DNA of 36,912 nt from Mycolicibacterium sp. (GTDB lineage Bacteria; Actinomycetota; Actinomycetes; Mycobacteriales; Mycobacteriaceae), in the NCBI RefSeq assembly GCF_016462545.1, contig NZ_JAEMTA010000053.1, positions 1-36,912 of the forward strand, in the 5' to 3' direction. The notes beneath the pieces are model-generated. The model had not been told where the DNA came from and did no database searches. It was given only the letters and a program-made list of their open reading frames with translations. How positions within the stretch are numbered: the stretch's first letter is position 1; each line of letters begins with the position of its first letter. Both the position numbers and the translations under genes were made by a program. Shown here in pieces: positions 7,175 to 16,152 of the stretch.

Positions 7175-8366
7175 CCTGCTCGATGCCCTACACCTCACCG
7201 ACGGCACGCGCCTGGCGATCGTTCCCGTCGCCGACGGTCTCGCCGCGGTACCCGAGGCGCGCGACGCGGCGGGGTGCTGGCGGCGCGCGCACCCGGGCGA
7301 CGGGGTGGCCGACGCGCTGGTGGACCTGTTGGCCCACGGTTCGGTGACGCGTGATGCCTTCACGGTCCAGTCGTGGACCTCGCGAATTGCCAAGGGCGAG
7401 AGGTCCGTCGGCGTCGACCAGACCAACGAGTCGGTGATCGTCGGCGACCTCGCCGTGGTCAAGTGGGCGACCCACCTTCAGGACGGACCGCATCCGGCGC
7501 CGCGACGGATCGGCCTGCTGCGCGACGCCGACTTCGGCGGCATGCCCGTGCCCTGGGGACTGGTCACCTGGACGCCGCCGAACGGCGCCACGACCCTGGT
7601 GGCCACCGTCGACGACTACCTGCCAGGCGCAGTCGACGGATGGACCTGGGCGGTCGACGTGATCACCGACGCCGCGCGCGACCACGACTCCGCCGCCGTC
7701 GTGGCTGCGGCGCACCGGGTCGGCACGGTGATCGCAGAGCTACATACGGCGTTGTCCGCGACGGTCACCGTCGCCTCCCAAGCCGACGCCGAGCGGTGGC
7801 GCCACGATGCGCTCCACACTCTCGAGACCGTCTGCGCCCTGGGCGATTCCATCAGTGCCACGTACGCCCGCGGGTGCCGCCCTCAGATCGAGGCCATTCT
7901 GGACGGACTCGGCGGGCTTGCCGGTACCCCGATCATCGAGGGACACGGTGACCTCCACGTCGGCCAGATCCTGCTCGCCCACGACCGTTTCGTGGTGACC
8001 GACTTCGACGGCAATCCCGTTCTTGCCGCTGCGCAACGGATGTTGCCGATCCCCGCGGCGCTCGACGTCGCGGGGATGATCCAGTCACTGGTGCACGCCG
8101 GGATCGTGGCCGCCAAGTACACCCCCCTCGACCCCACGGCCCTGGCCGACGTCGACGCCGCCGGTCGCACGGCATTCCTCGCCGCGTACACCGACCGTCT
8201 CAGTCGGCTCGGGCACGCCGACCTGTACGACGGCCGCCACCTCGCGGCCTTCCGCGTGCAGCAGGTACTTCGCGAGATCATCTACGCCGCACAGCATCTT
8301 CGGAGGTGGATGTACGTTCCCGACACCGCACTACCCGCTCTCCTCGCCGAAGGGACCCACTCGTGA
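7167..8366 (+). CDS. Maltokinase-like sugar kinase, candidate glucosamine kinase
   Basis: This protein of about 399 residues has the aminoglycoside-phosphotransferase/maltokinase fold. An N-terminal cap precedes a nucleotide-binding strand with Lys99 (VVKW). The catalytic loop HGDLHVGQ is at 260-267, with the Asp base at 262, and the metal-binding DFDGNP at 279-284. These C-lobe motifs match mycobacterial maltokinases, but the protein is shorter and more divergent. Actinobacterial relatives of this type have been shown to phosphorylate glucosamine. The operon places it between a glycosyltransferase and a SIS-domain protein, which handles amino-sugar phosphates in other systems. So glucosamine kinase is the favoured role. 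The start is a TTG at 7167 overlapping the upstream stop; the frame upstream belongs to the neighbour. The exact substrate is unproven. Confidence 0.75.
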   Translation: MTDLLDALHLTDGTRLAIVPVADGLAAVPEARDAAGCWRRAHPGDGVADALVDLLAHGSVTRDAFTVQSWTSRIAKGERSVGVDQTNESVIVGDLAVVKWATHLQDGPHPAPRRIGLLRDADFGGMPVPWGLVTWTPPNGATTLVATVDDYLPGAVDGWTWAVDVITDAARDHDSAAVVAAAHRVGTVIAELHTALSATVTVASQADAERWRHDALHTLETVCALGDSISATYARGCRPQIEAILDGLGGLAGTPIIEGHGDLHVGQILLAHDRFVVTDFDGNPVLAAAQRMLPIPAALDVAGMIQSLVHAGIVAAKYTPLDPTALADVDAAGRTAFLAAYTDRLSRLGHADLYDGRHLAAFRVQQVLREIIYAAQHLRRWMYVPDTALPALLAEGTHS

Positions 8367-9328
8367 AGCCAGACGGTTTCGCCACCGATCTCCATCGCAA
8401 GCCCGACGTCCTCGACCGCCTCGCCGCGACGCTGGCCGACGGCAATCCATGGACAGAGGTCGTACCGAGGGACGTCGAGCGGGTGGTCCTGCTCGGGATG
8501 GGTTCTTCGGCGTACGCGGGTGGCGTGGCTGCGGCCCGGATGCGCGCGCACGGCGTGGTGGCCACGTCGGAACTGGCGTCGTCGCGCCTGCTTCCCAGGT
8601 GGGGCGCGGATACTCTCGTCGTGGCGACGTCGGCGAGCGGCGGATCGATCGAAACCCTCGATGCCCTCGGCAGACTGCCCGATACGGTGAATACGGTCGC
8701 GCTGACCAATACCCCCGGCTCGACGATCACCGAACGGTGCGGCGCCGTCGTCGACCTCGCCGCCGAACCGGAGCTCGGCGGGGTGGCCTGCCGCAGCTAT
8801 CAGCACACGCTGGCTCTGCTCATGGCCCTCGAGTGCCATCTCCTCGGAGGGGACACCGGTGCGCTGGCCGATGCGATCGGCGCCGCGGCCGCTGCCTCGA
8901 GACACCTACTCGATACCGAATCCGATTGGCGACCAACGCTATCCGAACTACTACTCGGACCCGCGGGGACTCACTTGGCCGCCCCGGCGCACCGGTTCTG
9001 CTCGGCCCAGCAGGGCGCCCTGATGTTGCGCGAGGGTCCGCGACTACCGGCGGTCGGGTGCGAGACCGGGGACTGGAGTCACGTCGACGTCTACCTGACC
9101 AAGACCACGGACTACCGGCTGCTCGTCTTCGCCGGCTCGTCGTGGGAAACGCAGCTGGCGGAGTGGACCACCGCCCGTGGCAGCATCGTCGTCGGCGTCG
9201 GTGGCGACGTCCCCGGCGCCCGGCAACTTCTTCGCTACCCCGGTGACGACGACGATGACGTTCGCCTGCTCACGGAGGTTCTGGTGCCCGAGCTGATCGC
9301 TGCGGCGGTGTGGCAGACCGTCGTGTGA
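8363..9328 (+). CDS. SIS-domain protein, GlmS isomerase-domain/AgaS-like
   Basis: This 321-residue protein has two SIS sugar-isomerase lobes. Lobe one has VVLLGMGSSAYAGG (41-54) and TSASGGSIETL (89-99), the Ser/Thr-rich phosphate-binding loop. TNTPGS (115-120) and a segment like the GlmS LAGPE-GVA-(T/S)K stretch (LAAEPELGGVA) follow. It lacks the glutaminase domain of GlmS. It is therefore more like stand-alone amino-sugar-6-phosphate isomerases/deaminases. The GTG start (8363) overlaps the kinase stop by 4 nt (GTGA), so the two products are likely made in balance: kinase yields sugar-6-phosphate, SIS protein isomerises or deaminates it. Ends 9 nt before the convergent lipoprotein gene. Confidence 0.78.
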   Translation: MKPDGFATDLHRKPDVLDRLAATLADGNPWTEVVPRDVERVVLLGMGSSAYAGGVAAARMRAHGVVATSELASSRLLPRWGADTLVVATSASGGSIETLDALGRLPDTVNTVALTNTPGSTITERCGAVVDLAAEPELGGVACRSYQHTLALLMALECHLLGGDTGALADAIGAAAAASRHLLDTESDWRPTLSELLLGPAGTHLAAPAHRFCSAQQGALMLREGPRLPAVGCETGDWSHVDVYLTKTTDYRLLVFAGSSWETQLAEWTTARGSIVVGVGGDVPGARQLLRYPGDDDDDVRLLTEVLVPELIAAAVWQTVV

Positions 9329-9337
9329 CTGAGCCGC

Positions 9338-9946
9338 TTAGCCCAGCCCGCTCTTGATCGCGTCGGCCTGCTTCTGGGCCAAGCTCGTAGCGAAGTCGAC
9401 CGGCACGGGATCACCGGCGGCGCTGTCGAACTCCATCACCACGAAAGCGGTCCCCTGCGTGAAGACCACCACCGTGACGGCCTTGGAGCCGTCGGGTGCC
9501 GTACCGGTCGCCACGACGCCGTTGGTGCCCACCTCGGCGGGCTGCGGCGCCGGGTCGGCGATCGACTGATCGAGCGCGGCGACCGCGCCGTCCATGGCGG
9601 TCTTTGCGGCGGCGGCATCGGGCAGAACCACGATGGAATCGCCGATGCTGCGGGTCTGGTCAGCGTTGTTGAAACCGACCGCGACACCCTGCGCGCCCGA
9701 GGGGTTCAGCTGCGGCTCGGACGCAGTGAACGTGTCACCGGGGATGACGATGTCCTCGGGTTTGATGAGCAGCGTCGTATAGTCCACCGGCGCAGCGTCC
9801 TTCGAGGTCGCGCTGGCGCTGGAGGAGACCGATGACGATGACGATGACGACGTCGCGGTCGTCGATCCGCTGCTGCACGCGACGCCGGTAACGGCGACGA
9901 GCGCGATCGCACCCGCCGCGCCGACGGTGGACAGAGTCAACTTCAT
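9338..9946 (-). CDS. Mycobacterial lipoprotein of unknown function
   Basis: This 202-residue exported protein starts with a signal peptide ending in the lipobox VTGVAC (Cys24). A Ser/Thr-rich linker of about 25 residues follows, and then a compact globular domain of about 150 residues. The domain opens with LLIKPEDIVIPGDTF and contains a repeated helical A-rich stretch and strands such as AVTVVVFTQGTAFVVMEF. This layout resembles mycobacterial Lpq-type lipoproteins that may bind hydrophobic ligands, but I cannot name a member. GGAG lies 9 nt before the ATG. It is divergent from the Tat-exported DUF1906 gene. Confidence 0.75.
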   Translation of the reverse strand: MKLTLSTVGAAGAIALVAVTGVACSSGSTTATSSSSSSSVSSSASATSKDAAPVDYTTLLIKPEDIVIPGDTFTASEPQLNPSGAQGVAVGFNNADQTRSIGDSIVVLPDAAAAKTAMDGAVAALDQSIADPAPQPAEVGTNGVVATGTAPDGSKAVTVVVFTQGTAFVVMEFDSAAGDPVPVDFATSLAQKQADAIKSGLG

Positions 9947-10028
9947 CTGCAGGTACTCCAGTCTCTTGCGCGGGTGGTCAGCGTCGCGAACGCTAGCACC
10001 TTTGCGTTTGCCGAAGGGGAGAATCCGG

Positions 10029-10883
10029 ATGAACGCCGAGGGCGATCAACGACGTCCACGGACACATTCCCAGTACCATCACGCGATGGTCGACTCGCCG
10101 CCACCGCGTGCACGCACCAAACGAATTCCGGCGTCACGACGTAGAGCCCTCGGGTACCTGCTCGCCGCACCCGCGGCGGTCGGTCTGGGCGCGCTCGGCG
10201 GGCCCCGAGCAGCGGCGGCCACGCCCCAGCTGATCGACTTCGCGGAGCACCTCGTGGCGCCGGATCAGATCAGCGCTGCAGGCTATCTCGGAGCAGTCGT
10301 CTTCGTTTCAGAGTCCCGCCCGGGCGCGAACTTCGACTTCAAGCCCGTCAGTCGCGGATACGCGGACGCGCTGCGCGCCGCCGGCCTTCACGTCGTCAGC
10401 AACTATCAGTACGGCAAACCCGGATGGCCGACGCCATCTGACTACACCCGTGGATACGACGGCGGCGTCGCGGACGGTCAGACCGCGCTGCGTCTGCACT
10501 CGGCTGCCGGAGGTCCGGATTCGGCGCCGATCTTCTTCAGCGTCGACGAGGACATCGACCGTTACACCTGGACATCCGTTGCCGCCGAATGGTTTCGGGG
10601 AATCAACTCGGTGGTGAGTGTCGGCCGCACCGGTATCTACGGGCATTCTCGGGCGTGCGCCTGGGCGGGCGACGACGACGTCATCGGGTATTCGAGCACG
10701 GCGGGACACCGGTGGGCCTGGCAGACCAGGGCCTGGTCGCGTGGCGCGCGCGAAGGCACGGCCGTCCTCTACCAGACCTCCGTCTTCACCGCCTCGGACC
10801 CGGCGGTCGTCTTGGGCGGCATCCACGTCGACGCCGACGATGTCCTGGCCGCCGACTTCGGTCAGTGGGATCTCGGGCGGTGA
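10029..10883 (+). CDS. Tat-exported DUF1906 (glycoside-hydrolase-like) protein
   Basis: The product is a 284-residue secreted protein. The N-terminal region has a twin-arginine motif (SRRRALGYLL) followed by a hydrophobic stretch and an Ala-rich cleavage region (GPRAAAATPQ), a Tat signal. The DUF1906 domain follows: a TIM-barrel-like fold with YLGAVVFVSESRPG, YQYGKPG, then FFSVDEDID with acidic residues where the glycoside-hydrolase-like active site lies, and GIYGHSRAC. M. tuberculosis Rv2525c is a Tat substrate of the same family, implicated in cell-wall biology. The start at 10029 is chosen because a GAAGGGGAG Shine-Dalgarno precedes it by 7 nt; an ATG at 10086 would shorten the pre-sequence but has no SD. 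It is convergent with the MDR gene, with a 1-nt gap. Confidence 0.82.
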   Translation: MNAEGDQRRPRTHSQYHHAMVDSPPPRARTKRIPASRRRALGYLLAAPAAVGLGALGGPRAAAATPQLIDFAEHLVAPDQISAAGYLGAVVFVSESRPGANFDFKPVSRGYADALRAAGLHVVSNYQYGKPGWPTPSDYTRGYDGGVADGQTALRLHSAAGGPDSAPIFFSVDEDIDRYTWTSVAAEWFRGINSVVSVGRTGIYGHSRACAWAGDDDVIGYSSTAGHRWAWQTRAWSRGAREGTAVLYQTSVFTASDPAVVLGGIHVDADDVLAADFGQWDLGR

Positions 10884-10884
10884 G

Positions 10885-12030
10885 CTACGGGGTCGCCTGC
10901 GGGGTGACGAGGAACTTCTCACCCGTGGCTCGTTTGACGTAGGCGGCGAACGCGTCAGGGCTGAGCATCCCCGACAGCGACACCTCGCGGGTGTAGGCGC
11001 TGGCGAAGGTCGTCGTGAGCTCGGCGGCCACCCGCGCTCGAAGTCGGGCGACGGTCTCGGCGCCCGCGCTCTGCAGGAACGGCGTCAGCAGCCAGCCTCC
11101 GATACCCCACGCCATGCCGAAGTTCCTGGTGAGAACGGTCGGGCTGGTGTCGAGTGCACCGTAGACGTAGACCTGCTTGTGCACGGTGGAGCCGTAGCGC
11201 GAGTACTCCGACGCGGTCGCCTTCGCGGCGTGCTCCATGCCGTTGAGGATCTGGCTGACGAGCGTGCCGCCGCCCGTCGCGTCGAACGCCAGCGTCGCGG
11301 ACGTCGCCTTGAGCGCGTCGTCGAGGTCCGCGGTGAACGTCGACGACGTCGAGTTGCAGACGTACTCTGCGCCGATCGACCTCAGCAGATCCTCCTGCTC
11401 GGGCTTGCGCACGACGTTCACCAGCGGGATGCCGTCGGCCTTGCAGATCTTCACCAGCATCTGGCCCAGATTCGATGCGGCAGCGGTGTGCACCAGGGCC
11501 GAATGCCCCTCGCGCCGCATGGTTTCCACCATTCCGAGAGCCGTCAGGGGATTGACGAAGGACGACGCCCCTTCCTTGGCGGTGGCACCGTCGGGCAGTG
11601 CGAGACACGCCGCAGCGTCGACCACGCGGTACTGGGAGTACATCGCACCGCCTGCCATACCGACGGTGGTTCCGAGAAGGGCCTGCGCGGCCGCCGACGA
11701 ACCTGCGGCCACTACGGTGCCCGCACCCTCGTTGCCCACGGGAAGCGATTGATCGAGTCGCGCCGACAAGGCATCGAGGCTTCCGTGCGCCAACGGCGCG
11801 CTGACCACGGGACGCTCCGGCGTGCCCGTGACGGTCGCGGCCGTCATGTCCGCGGTCGCGACGAGCAGACCTAGATCCGACGGATTGATGGGGGCGGCCT
11901 CTACGCGGACCAACACCTCATTGTCGGCCGGCGTCGGGACTGGGACGTCGTGCAGGGACAGCTCCAGCGTGCCCTGCGACGTCACCAAGGAGCGCAACTC
12001 GAGTGCGGTGTCGGGCAAGTCTGCGGTCAT
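10885..12030 (-). CDS. MDR-family NADPH oxidoreductase (zinc-free alcohol-dehydrogenase-like)
   Basis: This 381-residue medium-chain dehydrogenase/reductase has an N-terminal GroES-like domain (EVLVRVEAAPINPSDLG, residues 38-54). GNEGAGTVVAAG comes next, and then the Rossmann domain with HTAAASNLGQMLVKICK (about 180-197), where A-A-A-S-x-L-G binds NADPH phosphate. The catalytic-zinc Cys/His set of classical alcohol dehydrogenases is not present at the usual positions, so it resembles quinone reductases. The C-terminal segment (residues 290-345) has a hydrophobic G/W-rich loop. GAGG lies 8 nt upstream of the ATG at 12030. The substrate is unknown. It ends tail-to-tail with the DUF1906 gene. 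Confidence 0.85.
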   Translation of the reverse strand: MTADLPDTALELRSLVTSQGTLELSLHDVPVPTPADNEVLVRVEAAPINPSDLGLLVATADMTAATVTGTPERPVVSAPLAHGSLDALSARLDQSLPVGNEGAGTVVAAGSSAAAQALLGTTVGMAGGAMYSQYRVVDAAACLALPDGATAKEGASSFVNPLTALGMVETMRREGHSALVHTAAASNLGQMLVKICKADGIPLVNVVRKPEQEDLLRSIGAEYVCNSTSSTFTADLDDALKATSATLAFDATGGGTLVSQILNGMEHAAKATASEYSRYGSTVHKQVYVYGALDTSPTVLTRNFGMAWGIGGWLLTPFLQSAGAETVARLRARVAAELTTTFASAYTREVSLSGMLSPDAFAAYVKRATGEKFLVTPQATP

Positions 12031-12104
12031 GGGTGTGCCTCATTCCTGTGGTGGTCTGCCTTCCACCATAGGAACCCGCACAGCTCGCGGGGATCTTCCC
12101 GGAA

Positions 12105-12383
12105 TCAGCAATCAAGCTGTGTGACGGCGGCCGGGATGATGGCCATGGCTGCGGCCACCGTCACGTTCAAGTCCTTCATCACCACCGGGATCGCGTCGGC
12201 CGAGGGCCGCCCGACGCCGATGAATCGACACACCTTGTAACCCTCCGACAGCAACTGTTCGCTGCTGAGGTAGGCGAGTCGGGGTTGGAGCTGGTTGAGG
12301 TAGTCCGCCTCCGCGGCGGCGGCGGACGGCGCAACTCCGATTGCGACGCCGACTCCGAGGATGACTGCGAGCACGGTCTTCAT
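12105..12383 (-). CDS. Secreted DUF732-like small protein
   Basis: This 92-residue protein has a clear signal peptide (hydrophobic residues 4-22, cleavage after SAAAA or AEA) and a short mature part of about 68 residues with two Cys (KVCRF and the C-terminal LDC). The arrangement D-Y-L-x-x-L ... LSEGYxVCRFxGxG ... D then a hydrophobic helix is that of short DUF732 proteins. An excellent AGGAGGT lies about 6 nt before the ATG, so it should be well translated. The C-terminal Cys at the last position is notable. It is the second DUF732-type protein in the window, unlinked to the first. Confidence 0.75.
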   Translation of the reverse strand: MKTVLAVILGVGVAIGVAPSAAAAEADYLNQLQPRLAYLSSEQLLSEGYKVCRFIGVGRPSADAIPVVMKDLNVTVAAAMAIIPAAVTQLDC

Positions 12384-12500
12384 TGGCTACCTCCTTGTCC
12401 GCGTCAGCGTAGTTCACCCCAATCGTTTGCTGAGCCCTTTTCGCGACAGCGGTGGAGATACCCGGAGCGTCAGTCGGCCGCGGACAACGCGTCATCTGCC

Positions 12501-13073
12501 CTAGGCCGTCACTCCGGTACGGCTCGCCGCTCGGAGCAGGATTCTGTCGGCGAGGAAGCCAATCCCCATGGCGACGAACAGGATTCCCAGCCCGAAAACC
12601 CACGGCGCCACCGGTGCCCACGGGCCCTTGCCGACGGTGACGGTGTGGCTCGCATCTCCGTGATGGCCGGGATCGAGGACCGTGACGCGGTATGCGCCCG
12701 CCGCGGGAGCGTCGAAAGCCGCGTAGGTGGTCCACGACTCGCGCTCGGTGGTCGTCACGGCCCCATGCGTAGTCGAGCGCAACACCAGCGGCGCTCCTCC
12801 GCCCACAGGCCGGACGATGGCGGCGATGCCGCTCGGAATGTTCACCTCCTCGTTCTTGCCGAAGTACCCGCGTTCCTGCACGTACAGCCGGGCGGGGCCG
12901 GCGGGCAATGTGACCACGCGTTCGCCGGGGATCGGGACCTCGCCGTACGCGTCGTGACCGGGCGCGAAGAAGCCGCCCGCGGCCACCCATGCGCACGCGA
13001 GGGAGAAGCCCACGAAGAGTGGGATGCCCCAGCACAGGACGCGGCCCAGCCGGCTACGAATCGTCCCGGTCAT
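12501..13073 (-). CDS. Membrane-anchored extracellular protein, unrecognised (190 aa)
   Basis: I do not recognise this family. There is a transmembrane helix at about residues 14-36, then an external beta-rich region of about 120 residues including GERVVTLPAGPARLYVQE and GAYRVTVLDPGHHGDASHTVTV. A second membrane helix is at about 160-180 (WVFGLGILFVAMGIGFLA) with a basic C terminus. The topology suggests a sheet domain held at the outer face. An ATG at 13073 is used; the longer frame back to 13145 is Arg/Cys-rich and looks non-coding. No Shine-Dalgarno is clear. Confidence 0.65.
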   Translation of the reverse strand: MTGTIRSRLGRVLCWGIPLFVGFSLACAWVAAGGFFAPGHDAYGEVPIPGERVVTLPAGPARLYVQERGYFGKNEEVNIPSGIAAIVRPVGGGAPLVLRSTTHGAVTTTERESWTTYAAFDAPAAGAYRVTVLDPGHHGDASHTVTVGKGPWAPVAPWVFGLGILFVAMGIGFLADRILLRAASRTGVTA

Positions 13074-13187
13074 GTCCGTTGTTCGGCGTGTTCGTCGTCT
13101 CGATTGCGCACAGCTGCATGGATAGCACGGTGCGCAGAATGTCACCGTTGGTTCGCGCGCGCTCGGCTGGCGGGAGTCCGGTGTCGG

Positions 13188-14663
13188 TTACGCGCCGTGC
13201 TCGCTGAACATGGCCGGGTCACCTGGCTCGCTGTCGAGCGCTGCGCGGTCGAATTTCCACATGTAGAGGAAGTAGGCCAAACCTATGCCGAGCAGGAGAA
13301 CATCGATGGCAATCGACGCCAACGTCATCGAGGACACCAACACGATGAATGCCGTGATGACCACCCACACGAGTGCCGCGATGGCGACGGGCTTGTCGAA
13401 CCGCCCGAGGTCGAAGCCCTCCGCGCTGTGGATGAACTTCTTGCGAACGGCCAGATAGAGGATCACCGTCATGCCGTAGAGCGAGATACCGAGGATGGTG
13501 CTCGACGCGAGCAGCTGGATCAGGGCATCACCGGGCAACACGATCATCAGGGCGATGCCGATGGCCAACACCAGCAGCGTCGCGGGGATGGGGGTGCGGG
13601 TACGCGGATTGACGCGCTGCATCACCTTGTGTGCGGGGAAGCGTCCGTCGCGCGCCATCGCGAAGATGTAGCGCGACGTCGAGGCCATGGCCACCAGAGC
13701 ACCTCCGAAGAACGCCACGGCGATGACGGCGAGGAAGGGCCGCTCCCACGCCGGTCCGAATTGTTGGCGCATGATCTCGGCGACCGAGGAGTTGCTCGCC
13801 GACGCCGCCGGCACGTCCTTGATCGCCACCGTCAAGATGAGGAGGAAGACGAATCCCAGCACCGCGGATGCCACGGTGGCGCCGATGATCGCCCGCGGCA
13901 CGGTTCGTACGGCATCCTCGGCCTCTTCCGACATGTTGGCGGCGACCTCGAAGCCCACCAGCGTGTTGAGACCCATGAGCGCGGCCGCCATCAATCCGCC
14001 GCCGATGGCGAAGTAGTTGGCGTTGCCCTCGGCGACGCCGCGGGAGAACAGGTTCTCGGTGTGGCCGTCACCGGTGATCACCACGACCGCGGCGAACGCA
14101 ATACCCAGGACGACGAGGATTCCGATCTCGACCGCCACGGACAGCGAGTTGACCCAACCGACGATGCGCGTCGCTGCGATCGCCATTCCAGCCTGAACCA
14201 CCAAGAGCGCCACCGTGATCAGCCGCCCGGTCGTCTCATTGGCGTCCATGTTGAACAGTGGCATCAGCACCTGTGTCGCCAGCGCGTTGTCGATCGCCAC
14301 CGGACTGCCCAGGGCGCCGAGGAAGGCCATCCACCCGAACACCCAGCCGATCCGCGGGCTGGCCAGTCGCGAGGCCCACGCATACGCGCCGCCGCTGAGC
14401 GGTATCCGCGCCGCGAACTGTGCATAGACCAGCGCCACCAACAGCTGCCCGACCCCGATGATGGGAAAGAGCCAGATCCCCACCGGCCCGGCGTTGCGCA
14501 GCTCGTCGTCGAAGGTCGCGAAGATGCCCATCACCACGGACATCGACGCGAACGCGACGGCGAAGATCTGGAACCCGTTCAGCGACCGGTTCAGCTCCGG
14601 TTCGTATCCGCAGTCCCGACAGATGTCGTCTGCGGCTTCGTCACCCGTCGTAGTTTGTGTCAC
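13188..14663 (-). CDS. APC-superfamily amino acid permease
   Basis: This 491-residue integral membrane transporter has about 12 hydrophobic helices. TM1 carries the FQIFAVAFASMSVVMGIF segment with the substrate-proximal break, preceded by a cytoplasmic N terminus with a Cys pair (ICRDCG). The loop after TM2 has IPLSGGAYAWASRLASPRIGW, and NTLVGFEVAANMSEEAEDAVRTVPRA holds the amphipathic region typical of APC/AAT transporters. MARDGRFPAHKVMQRVNPRTRTPIPA is the conserved intracellular loop of this family. The substrate is probably an amino acid or amine; specificity cannot be read. The GTG start at 14663 lacks a strong Shine-Dalgarno. It follows the FAD oxidase gene on the same strand with a 75-nt gap and may be co-transcribed. 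Confidence 0.87.
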   Translation of the reverse strand: MTQTTTGDEAADDICRDCGYEPELNRSLNGFQIFAVAFASMSVVMGIFATFDDELRNAGPVGIWLFPIIGVGQLLVALVYAQFAARIPLSGGAYAWASRLASPRIGWVFGWMAFLGALGSPVAIDNALATQVLMPLFNMDANETTGRLITVALLVVQAGMAIAATRIVGWVNSLSVAVEIGILVVLGIAFAAVVVITGDGHTENLFSRGVAEGNANYFAIGGGLMAAALMGLNTLVGFEVAANMSEEAEDAVRTVPRAIIGATVASAVLGFVFLLILTVAIKDVPAASASNSSVAEIMRQQFGPAWERPFLAVIAVAFFGGALVAMASTSRYIFAMARDGRFPAHKVMQRVNPRTRTPIPATLLVLAIGIALMIVLPGDALIQLLASSTILGISLYGMTVILYLAVRKKFIHSAEGFDLGRFDKPVAIAALVWVVITAFIVLVSSMTLASIAIDVLLLGIGLAYFLYMWKFDRAALDSEPGDPAMFSEHGA

Positions 14664-14738
14664 TTCGGTTTGTGGCCTTTCGTGTGTTCACGGGGTGTCA
14701 TGATCGCGACATCGCCTGCACCGTCATGGAATCGGGTA

Positions 14739-16136
14739 TCACTGCGAAGACGTGGACGGAATGCTCTGCTCGTAGGTGAAGACGTCGTCGGGGTCGTACT
14801 TCGCCTTGACCGTGCGAAGGCGGTCGACGTTGGCGCCCCAGTAGGCGCTCTCCCAGTCCTTTGCGCCGGCATTCGGCACGTTGACGTAGGCGCCATCGAC
14901 GTACGGGGCCAACGCCTCGGTGAACTCGGAGATCCAGGCCAGACACTGTGGCGTCAGCGGATCGGGCGTCGCCGATCGATCTTCGGGCAGGCCCCCGCGG
15001 GCGCCGCCCCAACCCGCACCCGGCTCGGCGTAGAACAGCGTATTGCGGTGCGCGAACGCCGATCCACCGGCCGGCTCACTGCGCCGAACGGCGCCGCCGA
15101 AGGCGTTGGTGAAGTAGTTGCATTGCGGCGTAGGCGCTTTCGCCAGGAATGACATGATCAGGTCGACCGCCTCGGCCGGGAATGGTTCGGAGATGAACTG
15201 GGAGTTGAACTTCCAGTTCACGGGCTCCTCGTCGGTCGGTATCTGAAACCCCGCGTAGATCTCCGACCAGTTCCCGTCGGTCATCGAGACCTCGGGGTTC
15301 CTGACCGACAGGATGGGTGCGAGAAGCTGGGCCGCTTCGTCCTTCGACCCGCCCGCGAGAACGCCGACCATCTGGAAGTCGACGGTGGTGATCTCGAGCT
15401 GCGTGGTGAGGCGATCGTCGGTGCTGATGGCACAGCGTTGCCAGGCCTGGAAGACGGCGGGCAGATCGTCGAGACTCGGCCACGTCGCGGTGAGGTAGAT
15501 GGTCTGGGTCAGCGGATGAACCCGGTAGGTCAGCGAAGTGACGATCCCGAAGTTGCCGTTGCCCGCACCACGCAGCGCCCACAGCAGATCGGCGTTCTCG
15601 TTCTCATCGACGACGATCGCCTCGGCCCCGTCGGCACCGGAGGCGACGACGATCTCGGCGGCCAGTAGGTTGTCCGACGCCATGCCGAAGGCGCGGGTCA
15701 GCAGTCCGAAACCGCCGCCGAGGGTCGCCCCGACCAGTCCGACCGTGCCCTCGGTTCCGGTCGGCGCGGCCATTCCGGCCTGACCGAGCGCGGTGACGGC
15801 CTCCAATTGGTTGAGTCCGGCACCGACCGTCGCGGTGCTCGACGCAACGTCGACCGTCGCCGACTTGAGCTCGCTGACGTCGATCACGAGCCCGTCGTCG
15901 ACGTTGGACCAGCCCTCCAGACAGTGTCCGCCGCTGCGGGCGCGGACCGCGACGCCGTTTTGCCTCGCCCAGGCCAGCGCGTTGACGACGTCTTGGGTCT
16001 CTCGAGCGAATACCACCGCCACCGGATCGTGGGTGAAGAGCAGATTCCAGTTGGCTCGAGCCACGGGGAAATCGGCGTCACCGCGGCGGACCACCCGACC
16101 GGTCAACTCGGCGGGCCGTTTCACGGTGGAGGTCAT
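14739..16136 (-). CDS. FAD-binding oxidoreductase, berberine-bridge-enzyme type
   Basis: The product is a 465-residue FAD oxidase. The PCMH-type FAD-binding domain contains VRARSGGHCLEG, in which His71 is the expected 8-alpha-histidyl attachment site, and GLVGATLGGGFGLLTRAFG. ALRGAGNGNFGIVTS follows. The C-terminal BBE segment is present near residues 420-455 (YVNVPN, then YWGANVDRLRTVKAKYDPDDVF). In bicovalent members a Cys occurs in the G-x-C-x-x-V-G loop; here that place is Glu (GTEGTVG), so the flavin may be singly bound. The start ATG at 16136 has GGAG 9 nt before it. The gene follows the CHRD lipoprotein by 16 nt, so they likely form an operon. The substrate is unknown; sugars or secondary metabolites are typical. 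Confidence 0.85.
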   Translation of the reverse strand: MTSTVKRPAELTGRVVRRGDADFPVARANWNLLFTHDPVAVVFARETQDVVNALAWARQNGVAVRARSGGHCLEGWSNVDDGLVIDVSELKSATVDVASSTATVGAGLNQLEAVTALGQAGMAAPTGTEGTVGLVGATLGGGFGLLTRAFGMASDNLLAAEIVVASGADGAEAIVVDENENADLLWALRGAGNGNFGIVTSLTYRVHPLTQTIYLTATWPSLDDLPAVFQAWQRCAISTDDRLTTQLEITTVDFQMVGVLAGGSKDEAAQLLAPILSVRNPEVSMTDGNWSEIYAGFQIPTDEEPVNWKFNSQFISEPFPAEAVDLIMSFLAKAPTPQCNYFTNAFGGAVRRSEPAGGSAFAHRNTLFYAEPGAGWGGARGGLPEDRSATPDPLTPQCLAWISEFTEALAPYVDGAYVNVPNAGAKDWESAYWGANVDRLRTVKAKYDPDDVFTYEQSIPSTSSQ

Positions 16137-16152
16137 GGCGTCGACTCCGTTG

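Noticed and set aside
12285..15152. 955-residue open frame on the plus strand
   Set aside because: It runs antisense to four well-supported minus-strand genes. It is His/Arg/Gln-rich with no recognisable domain, a usual shadow of high-GC coding DNA.
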